NCBI GenBank assembly: GCA_017634475.1
Contig: JAGBNH010000057.1
Location: 1 to 56,087, forward strand
DNA from: Eubacterium sp.
GTDB taxonomy: Bacteria > Bacillota > Clostridia > Lachnospirales > Lachnospiraceae
Length of the DNA: 56,087 nt
Direction: 5' to 3'
How positions within the stretch are numbered: position 1 is the first letter of the stretch; each line of letters opens with the position of its first letter. The notes beneath the pieces were generated by a model. The model did not search any database, was not told the DNA's origin, and saw nothing but the letters and a program-made list of their open reading frames with translations. The translations under genes were made by a program, and so were the position numbers. Shown here one piece after another: positions 31,493-38,546 of the stretch.

Positions 31493-34132
31493 TTATCCTC
31501 CAATCACATAGCTCTTCGGCTGTACCTGAACGCCGTCAACCTCCACACTGTTTTCTGTGTGGTTTACATAAATCTTTACCCCGTTACTGTAGGTGGTAAC
31601 GGATACACCTCTCTGGATATTCTTAAAATCCGTGATATGTGCGCCGCTCACCTTGGACAATGCCGCATTGGTCTTGCTCCAGATCTCAACCGCGTTTTCC
31701 TTCCAGCTGTCGAAGTTGGTGGAATACATCTTGTTGAGACCGGTCATCTTCATTTCCGTTGCTGCATTCTTCGTAAAGGTGAAGTGTGGTGATGCGCCGC
31801 TTTCAATGAGGGAAAGCACGATCTCGTTGGAATCTGTGGTATTCCCCAGATTGATCACCGTTCCGGAATAATCGATGCATCCATGGATCAGCATCTCGTA
31901 GAACGGGATCGACTCATCGATCACATAGTAGTCATTATCGGAAAGCGGTGCATTCAGAATGTCATCCGCATAAGCGAAGCTGTAATCATTTCCGTCATTG
32001 ACCATAAGTTTCTTTCCGGTATCTTCCAGCTTCTGGAACTGGGAGGATACCACCTGAAGGGCATGCTCACGGTTGATCACGTTGGTCCGTCGCTTATCCG
32101 ACTGCAGGACACTGCCAAGATCCCGAAGGGAAATGCCGGCAACGTCATAATCCTGGATATCCTCGGCAAAATTCTCGGTATAACGAACCAGGAATTTCGG
32201 TGAAACCAGATAGTAGATATTCTCGTCATAGCCCAGACTTGCGGTCTGACGCAGGCTGACAGGATTGACCTCTCCGAACTCGCCGATATACCCTGTACCA
32301 TAGTATCTGGAGGTCTCATTGGATGCCGAGTAACGGCTTGCCACATCGGATACCTTCTGGAATGCGCAGTCCACATAGAGTGTACCGGACATGGAGGAAA
32401 GCTTCTTGGAGAGACTTTCCAAATCCGAGGATCCGCCCAGCTTGCCGGGCACCTTGATCTTGTTCAGTGCATCATGGTAATATCCGCCGCCGGACCAGCC
32501 CTGCAGGTTCATCACCTGATTGGTCACGCCCTTGTCTGCCAGCTCCTCAGCCATCTTTCCCGCCTCCTCGAAGGTGGTCATGGCTGCGATGCCGCGGTAC
32601 TGGGTTCCCAGGAAATACTTGGTCTCTTCCACGCCGGCAATGACATCATAGTAGAGCTTGATGTCACCGGTCTCGGAATTGGCAGGTTCCAGTCTGCCCT
32701 CGCTGATGAGACGGTTTCTGTAGTAGTTTGCCGCACCAGCATAGCCGTTATTCTCTTCCGTCAGGAAGGTGTAACGCATGGTCAGCGGGCAGTCATAGTA
32801 ATTCTTCTCTACGATGGGAAGCTCAGCCTCACTACCCGTTGTACCGAACATGGCAAGCGTATCATTACCACGTACGATGAATTTGGTGTAAACGTTATTA
32901 TACTCATTTACGTCACCGGCTACTCCTGCGGAAATGTTGGCCAGAGAAGCGCCGGATTCGATGGTGGCCAGGATACCGGATTTCTCACGGAAGATCCCGA
33001 AGAGAGCCATCTTGGTATTCTCGGTGATCTCACGGACCGTATAGTCCGCAACCATGGGGTCGATGCCGTAGACATACTCGGAGTAATCATCACCGGAACG
33101 GATGGATGCCTTACCGTTGTTAAAGTAGATCAGGGAACCGGAGCCGTTGGGAACCAGCATGTAACCGGTCTCGTCCTTACCTGCGGCACCCATGAAGTTC
33201 AGCATCTGGATGTCATGAATGGCACCGCCGCCGTTCTCCACTACCGACTTCATGGGAATGGTAGCTTCCAGATAATCATCCTTGATGACGTAATCAATGG
33301 GTACGGTGAAGGTAATGGGTACTGCATCCTCAACGTCTGCATTTTCCATTTCCCTTGCATAGTCATCCTTGGTCCAGCCTGCTTCCTCGAAATACTGGTT
33401 CAGGCGGCGAAGCTCTGCCACGCCCTTCCGGGTATTGTCAAGCATCTGCAGGATATCCTCACCCATTTCACTCTGGATGAATTTCTTTCTTGCGTACTTT
33501 GCATCCGCATCCTTCATCCTGGAAAGCACATCCTCCAGTACATCCTTCCGGATATAAATGGGGACGATACCTGTTGCCGCGGTAGTATCGCCGAAGGTGT
33601 AGATCACCCGGACGCCGTTGTCGATGGACTTTACTTCCATCTGGTCAAAACCTACCGCCTGGCTGAAGGAATCAAAGGTATTCTCCATACGCTGAGTGTT
33701 AAAGTAGTCAACAATCAGCTGACTCTTCAGATAGTTCTTGTTAACATTGTTGGCCATTCCGTCCTGATCCGCTCCCGGAGGATTGGAATAGATGGTCTCG
33801 CCGTTTCGCTTATCATAGATCGCGATATTTCCGTTCGACGGCATGATGTACAGCTTCAGCTTTTCATTCTCCGCTGCAAGCGTATATCCCTCCACCGATG
33901 GGGAAGCATCCGCGATGGCCTTGAAGTCTCTGTCTTCTGCAACAGAATAGTCTGAAATGTAGTCCCGGTAGTGATTGTAGAAGTTATAGCGGATCAGATG
34001 GATGGTGAAGTAGATTCCTGTCGCCAGAACGGCTGCCAGGATCAGGTAGATCACCCATTTGCTTACCTTTTTCCTTTTCTTCTTCAGATTCAGTTCCTTG
34101 AGGGCTTTTTTCTGTTCTTTTGTCTTTGCCAT
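31493..34132 (-). CDS. DUF5696-type membrane-anchored extracellular protein
   Basis: An 879-residue protein with a basic, Lys-rich cytoplasmic start, one membrane segment (about 26-46) and a very large extracellular part. The sequence (ESGASLANISAGVAGDVNEY, FGTQYR-like FLGTQYRGIAAMTTFEEAG, MNLQGWSGGGYYHDALNK, NDGNDYSFAYADDILNAPL) resembles DUF5696 proteins found in transporter clusters of Lachnospiraceae and Paenibacillus; their function is not established. Regions around GWSGGGYYHD and YVDCAF look like a TIM-barrel-type fold, which might bind or cut glycans, but I cannot name catalytic residues with confidence. AAGGAGG precedes ATG. It lies between the YIP1 and permease genes, overlapping neither. 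Confidence 0.75.
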   Translation of the reverse strand: MAKTKEQKKALKELNLKKKRKKVSKWVIYLILAAVLATGIYFTIHLIRYNFYNHYRDYISDYSVAEDRDFKAIADASPSVEGYTLAAENEKLKLYIMPSNGNIAIYDKRNGETIYSNPPGADQDGMANNVNKNYLKSQLIVDYFNTQRMENTFDSFSQAVGFDQMEVKSIDNGVRVIYTFGDTTAATGIVPIYIRKDVLEDVLSRMKDADAKYARKKFIQSEMGEDILQMLDNTRKGVAELRRLNQYFEEAGWTKDDYAREMENADVEDAVPITFTVPIDYVIKDDYLEATIPMKSVVENGGGAIHDIQMLNFMGAAGKDETGYMLVPNGSGSLIYFNNGKASIRSGDDYSEYVYGIDPMVADYTVREITENTKMALFGIFREKSGILATIESGASLANISAGVAGDVNEYNNVYTKFIVRGNDTLAMFGTTGSEAELPIVEKNYYDCPLTMRYTFLTEENNGYAGAANYYRNRLISEGRLEPANSETGDIKLYYDVIAGVEETKYFLGTQYRGIAAMTTFEEAGKMAEELADKGVTNQVMNLQGWSGGGYYHDALNKIKVPGKLGGSSDLESLSKKLSSMSGTLYVDCAFQKVSDVASRYSASNETSRYYGTGYIGEFGEVNPVSLRQTASLGYDENIYYLVSPKFLVRYTENFAEDIQDYDVAGISLRDLGSVLQSDKRRTNVINREHALQVVSSQFQKLEDTGKKLMVNDGNDYSFAYADDILNAPLSDNDYYVIDESIPFYEMLIHGCIDYSGTVINLGNTTDSNEIVLSLIESGASPHFTFTKNAATEMKMTGLNKMYSTNFDSWKENAVEIWSKTNAALSKVSGAHITDFKNIQRGVSVTTYSNGVKIYVNHTENSVEVDGVQVQPKSYVIGG

Positions 34133-34144
34133 GGTCGCCCTCCT

Positions 34145-34780
34145 TTACGCCCGGAACATCAGTTCCTGGTAGATACTGAACAGGAAACTGTATACCTGAT
34201 TGATAAGATCTACGAGAAGGAGAATGATGAACACAATGATCAGCAGTGCCACAAGGGTAAGGAATATGGTAATGATGGTCTTACCCAGGGTGAAATTATG
34301 CACCGTCATGATCCCGATCAGCATCATAAACAGTGTGTAGGCGATGCCGATGCCGCAGATCATGGTATAAAAAGCAGCTTCGTCATTGGAAACAAACTGA
34401 CTGACCAGTGTTCCGATCAGGATACATACCGTTGCCGGAACGGTGGAATAACCGATGGCAATGATGATATCCTTAAGTCTCCCCTTACCATCCATCAGAC
34501 AGGTGATGGACCAGTTGCTGACACAGATCAGGAAGAAGAACAGCAGTACAGTGATCAGCTCGCTGATGGAGTTAACCATTCTCGGATCTACGTCATTTAC
34601 AACAAAGCTTGCGGAAATCCGGTTGATGGACCAGACTACCGAGAAAAGCACCACAAGGATCAGGGCAACCAGTACGCTCCCCCTTTCCCGGTGACGAATC
34701 TCATAGAAACCATCAGCAGGATGACTGACTGTATGGAGCATGAATTTCCATTTATCTTTCGATAAAAGCATTTTTATCAC
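34145..34780 (-). CDS. YIP1-family membrane protein
   Basis: A 211-residue protein with a hydrophilic start (SHPADGFYEIRHRERGS, the typical YIP1 opening) and about five membrane segments (VLVALILVVLFSVVW, LITVLLFFFLICVSNWSITC, STVPATVCILIGTLV, LFMMLIGIMTVHNF, TIFLTLVALLIIVFIILLL). The start is GTG at 34780, giving a GTGA overlap with the NHL gene stop and a GGAGG 5-7 nt upstream; an ATG three codons later is too far from it. The bacterial YIP1 role is unknown. Strict coupling to the NHL and DUF5696 genes suggests a shared membrane complex. Confidence 0.82.
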   Translation of the reverse strand: MIKMLLSKDKWKFMLHTVSHPADGFYEIRHRERGSVLVALILVVLFSVVWSINRISASFVVNDVDPRMVNSISELITVLLFFFLICVSNWSITCLMDGKGRLKDIIIAIGYSTVPATVCILIGTLVSQFVSNDEAAFYTMICGIGIAYTLFMMLIGIMTVHNFTLGKTIITIFLTLVALLIIVFIILLLVDLINQVYSFLFSIYQELMFRA

Positions 34781-36258
34781 AGCAGCCCCTCCTCTCTGAC
34801 TTTTCCTTTCTTCTTGTCACGGAACCTCTTCCAGATGACAAGCACGACGATCAGCACGATCACTCCGGTCAGGATCCAGCCCAGATTCTCTTCCAGGATC
34901 TGGTTCCGATATCGCTTGAAGGCGATGGAATAATACTTCTTGTTCATGCCAAGCTCGAAATAATGCATGGCCTTCTTATTATCTCCGGCAGTAAGGTAAG
35001 CCTTGCCTATACCGTTATTGGCCAGCTCATTATTCTCATCCAGTCGAAGAACCGCTTCCCACTTCTCAATGGCCTGGGTCTCATCACCATCAAAACGGAG
35101 CCCCACAGCATCATTGATCAGCTGACCGTAATTGGTTTCCTTAAAGGTCAGGATCGCATTCCGGCCCGCATCCAGCACCAGGATCTCATCATCGATGGCT
35201 TCGATAGCTGCAGGAGTCTGGAAGGTTCCCTTCTGGAGACCGATACCACCGAAGATATACAGAAGATTTCCTTCCTTATCGTAGGTGAAGATACGTCCGC
35301 GCTTACGATCCAGCAGGGAATACTTTCCCTTGTCCCGGTAAACCACGTCCACGATCTCGGAAGGACCGCCGTAGTCACCGTACTTGGCGGTCTTGATGTC
35401 ACCGCCCACATTTCCGTTTTCCCCCTTCTGGATCACGTCCTTACCCTGGGGATTTAGCCGACGCACCGCCTGCACGCCGTCGGAATCGATATTGGATGCG
35501 TAGATGAATCCGCCGCTGTCCACGTCGATCCCCGTGAACTCCGTGGGGATGTACAGCTGGGTATTGGAACGTTCCTCCTTGGAGGCGAACCGCCGCCAGA
35601 ACTTCTCCCATACGGAGATCTTAACTTCGATGGTTCCGAAGTAACCGGAGAAGTCTCCATTGGCCTCGAAGACCAGGATACCCTCGAAGGCCCCCTTACT
35701 GATGACATAGATACGATCCGCATAATCCACGGTAACCTTCAACGGGATAAATGTGAAGTTGTCCTCCAGGATCTCGGAATCCGGTTCATTGATCAGCTTT
35801 ATAAACTCGCCCTCGGGGGTAAGCTCAACCACCCGGGCGTTGTTGGAATCTGCTACATACAGATGATTATTCTCGGATACGCACACACCGTAGGGGGCGT
35901 TGAAATGATCCTCCTCCCCGTCCCGGGTAAAGGAATCGATGACCCGGTTCACCTTCGTCATCTTATTGTCCATTACCACGACCCGGTTGTTTCCGGTATC
36001 TGCCACATAGATCTCGCCCGCATCGGAAACACAGATATCTCTGGGTTCCCTGAAGGCATCCGTTCCCACATCCAGGCCGGTAATGGTCCTGTCCGGCGTA
36101 TAGGCTGCGGGGGTTTTTACGATATCCTTCCAGTAATTGTAATTATAGGTATCGTAGGGAACATCCTCCTCTGCCCGGACTGCTGTACCGGAAAAGACCA
36201 CCGCTACGGACAGGGCAAGCGCACCGAGTATGTTTTTGATCTTGTTTTTCTTTTTCAT
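34777..36258 (-). CDS. Exported NHL-repeat beta-propeller with TPR and C-terminal membrane anchor
   Basis: A 493-residue protein. A signal peptide (IKNILGALALSVAVVFSGTA) is followed by an NHL-type six-bladed propeller (about 60-370) with blades such as FREPRDICVSDAGEIYVADT and NAPYGVCVSENNHLYVADSN. A TPR-like segment (about 395-450, ANNGIGKAYLTAGDNKKAMH) and a single membrane segment (about 460-478, GWILTGVIVLIVVLVIW) follow, ending in a basic cytoplasmic tail. The propeller faces outside and could bind protein or glycan. It lies between the permease pair and YIP1, overlapping the latter by 4 bp. No enzymatic residues are evident. Confidence 0.82.
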   Translation of the reverse strand: MKKKNKIKNILGALALSVAVVFSGTAVRAEEDVPYDTYNYNYWKDIVKTPAAYTPDRTITGLDVGTDAFREPRDICVSDAGEIYVADTGNNRVVVMDNKMTKVNRVIDSFTRDGEEDHFNAPYGVCVSENNHLYVADSNNARVVELTPEGEFIKLINEPDSEILEDNFTFIPLKVTVDYADRIYVISKGAFEGILVFEANGDFSGYFGTIEVKISVWEKFWRRFASKEERSNTQLYIPTEFTGIDVDSGGFIYASNIDSDGVQAVRRLNPQGKDVIQKGENGNVGGDIKTAKYGDYGGPSEIVDVVYRDKGKYSLLDRKRGRIFTYDKEGNLLYIFGGIGLQKGTFQTPAAIEAIDDEILVLDAGRNAILTFKETNYGQLINDAVGLRFDGDETQAIEKWEAVLRLDENNELANNGIGKAYLTAGDNKKAMHYFELGMNKKYYSIAFKRYRNQILEENLGWILTGVIVLIVVLVIWKRFRDKKKGKVREEGLL

Positions 36259-36289
36259 ACGCGTGTCTACTCCTATTAGCTCTCCGGTC

Positions 36290-37255
36290 CTACTCTTTCA
36301 TACCGGAGGTGGTCATGGTTTCCAATACGTTGCTCTGGCAGGCCAGGAAGAAAATGATGGGCACTGCCGCGATGATAAAGGTAACGGCTGCGGAAGCACC
36401 CGCTCTTGCGGTACCGCCGGCAGCGATCTGCTGCAGTGCGAACTGCAGAGGCTTCAACTGCTCGTCACGAAGGAACATGGAACCCGTATTGCCCCACATC
36501 TGCTGGAACTGGAAGATTGCCAGGGTCAGCCATGCAGGCTTTACATTCGGCATCACGATGGACCAGAAGATCCGGTACTCGGATGCACCGTCAAGTCGTG
36601 CGGACTCCATCAGGGAGGTGGGCAGCTGTTCCATGAACTGCTTCATCAGGTAGAGACCCATACCATACTGCCATGCCGGCAGGATCAGTGCCAGATAGGT
36701 GTTGTTGATATGCAGCCAGCTGATGATCATGTAGTTCGGGATCTGCGTAACGGTCCAGGAGAACATCATGGAAAGGACAACCATGTTGAACAGGATCTTC
36801 TTTCCCGGGAACTCGTGCTTTGCCAGAGGATAAGCGGCAAGGGATGCCACGATAACATGGCCAAAGGTTCCGAGTCCTGTAATGATGATCGTATTCAGGA
36901 TATATCTCGAAAAGGGCACCCAGGAATCACTCATGACATTGAACAGGTCCGTGAAGTTCTCCAGGGTAGGATTCTTTACGAAGATCGCCGGAGGATACTG
37001 GAAGATCTCATCCAGTGGCTTGAGCGCATTGTTTACGATCATGACCAGAGGCAGGGACATAAAAATACCGCAGATGATCATGATACCGAAGAGGATACCG
37101 TTTCCGGCTACGGAACGGTTCAGCTTCTTCTCCTTGTAGGTTTTCTTCATCAGCTCCTTTACCTTGGCATCCGGATCGGCATCCGGTACCGGAGGCGGGA
37201 TAACGACAGCTCCATGGGTAAGCGGTTGAATCACAATGTCTTTATTTCTTGCCAC
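36290..37255 (-). CDS. Carbohydrate ABC transporter permease (MalG-like), GTG start
   Basis: A 321-residue permease with six membrane segments and the EAA loop EQLPTSLMESARLDGASEYR followed by IFWSIVMPNVKPA. The start is GTG at 37255 with AGGTGA 6 nt upstream, two bases beyond the stop of the partner permease, so the two are translationally coupled. The N-terminus is a 55-residue hydrophilic arm. It belongs to the importer set led by the 985-residue binding protein. Confidence 0.92.
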   Translation of the reverse strand: MARNKDIVIQPLTHGAVVIPPPVPDADPDAKVKELMKKTYKEKKLNRSVAGNGILFGIMIICGIFMSLPLVMIVNNALKPLDEIFQYPPAIFVKNPTLENFTDLFNVMSDSWVPFSRYILNTIIITGLGTFGHVIVASLAAYPLAKHEFPGKKILFNMVVLSMMFSWTVTQIPNYMIISWLHINNTYLALILPAWQYGMGLYLMKQFMEQLPTSLMESARLDGASEYRIFWSIVMPNVKPAWLTLAIFQFQQMWGNTGSMFLRDEQLKPLQFALQQIAAGGTARAGASAAVTFIIAAVPIIFFLACQSNVLETMTTSGMKE

Positions 37256-37257
37256 GA

Positions 37258-38526
37258 TTATTCACCTACCCTTCTCAGCAGTCTCTGTACCAGCTTATTC
37301 GTACCGACCATCAGAAGGAACAGGACGGTCGCTATGGCTGATGCATAGCCCATATCAAATCTTGTGGAACCGTAGTCAAGAAGGTGTGTGACTACCGTTG
37401 CACCGGCGTAGTTAACGGACGGGTTACCTGCCAGCTGTATGGAGATATCCGCCACCGCAAAGGACTGGGTGATCTGCATGACCGCACCGAACATCAGCTG
37501 CGGCTTCATGGCAGGAAGAGTTACATACCAAAGCTCCTGCCAACGGTTCTTGACGCCGTCCAGAGCCGCCGCTTCATAAAGCGACTTGTCCACGGTCTGA
37601 AGACCGGCGATAAAAGAAAGGAAGCCGGTACCCAGGGACAGCCACAGCTGAACCACGATCAGACAGGGAAGGATCAGGTCTGCATCCTGCATCCATAGTT
37701 TTTGTTCATTGATAAATCCAAGCTTCATCAGCAAACCGTTCAGATAACCGTAACGGTCGGAAGAAAGGATCAGCTGCCATACCATAAACGCGTTACCGCA
37801 AATGGAGGGCGCATAGAAGATCAGTGTAAGGAAGGTACGTACCTTCGGACGGAACTCATTGATGATCCAGGCGAACAGGAGACACAGGATATAACTGATG
37901 GGTCCCGTAACAACCGCAAAGATCAGGGTGTTCTTCAGGGAGATCATGAAGATATCATCATTCAGGAACAGCTTTGTGTAATTCGACCAGCCGTTAAACT
38001 TCGGCATCTCCAGCATATTGAAGTAGGTGAAGCTGAGTGCGATGGACATCAGCACCGGCAGCACCGTAAAGCAGAAGAACAGGATGAAATAAGGCGCCAT
38101 CATGATATAGCTTGCTTTATTTCTCTTAATGCGGTAACGGAGTGTCCGCTGCCTCTTCGCAATGGCGTCGTTGGCCACTGCGGAAAGCGCCGCTTCTCTT
38201 GTGGTCCTGGACGGATCTGTGGCACGATAGGCCATGGTCGCTGCTACTTCCCTGGCTTCAGCTTCAAGCTTCTTTTCATCCTCTGCGATCTTCTTTCCGA
38301 CTACTACAGACAGAAGATCATCCACATCTTCCTCAGCTTCGGATGAAAGCTCTTCTGTATCCGGTCCGTAAGAAGCAGGTTCTTCTTCATCGTCTCCGAT
38401 CTCCGGCAGCTTGATCTCCTCGTCTTCGATCACGATATCGTCTATATCATAGTCGCCGGTCAGGGTTTCCGTTTCTGCATTTTTTGCATTTGCCAACGCA
38501 TCACGGATATCTTTCGGATTTGACAC
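37258..38526 (-). CDS. Carbohydrate ABC transporter permease (MalF-like) with long acidic N-terminal arm
   Basis: A 422-residue permease, about 110-120 residues longer than usual. Residues 1-140 form a cytoplasmic arm: a strongly acidic part (DIDDIVIEDEEIKLPEIGDD) and then a helical, basic part ending RTLRYRIKRNKASY. Six membrane segments follow from IMMAPYFILFFCFTVLPVLM, and the EAA loop is VDKSLYEAAALDGVKNRWQE followed by LWYVTLPAM. The start is GTG at 38526 with GGAGG 9 nt upstream. The arm could dock a partner protein or the ATPase; that is inference. It follows the binding-protein gene by 20 bp. Confidence 0.9.
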   Translation of the reverse strand: MSNPKDIRDALANAKNAETETLTGDYDIDDIVIEDEEIKLPEIGDDEEEPASYGPDTEELSSEAEEDVDDLLSVVVGKKIAEDEKKLEAEAREVAATMAYRATDPSRTTREAALSAVANDAIAKRQRTLRYRIKRNKASYIMMAPYFILFFCFTVLPVLMSIALSFTYFNMLEMPKFNGWSNYTKLFLNDDIFMISLKNTLIFAVVTGPISYILCLLFAWIINEFRPKVRTFLTLIFYAPSICGNAFMVWQLILSSDRYGYLNGLLMKLGFINEQKLWMQDADLILPCLIVVQLWLSLGTGFLSFIAGLQTVDKSLYEAAALDGVKNRWQELWYVTLPAMKPQLMFGAVMQITQSFAVADISIQLAGNPSVNYAGATVVTHLLDYGSTRFDMGYASAIATVLFLLMVGTNKLVQRLLRRVGE

Positions 38527-38546
38527 GTCTTCTTTCCTCCTTTCCC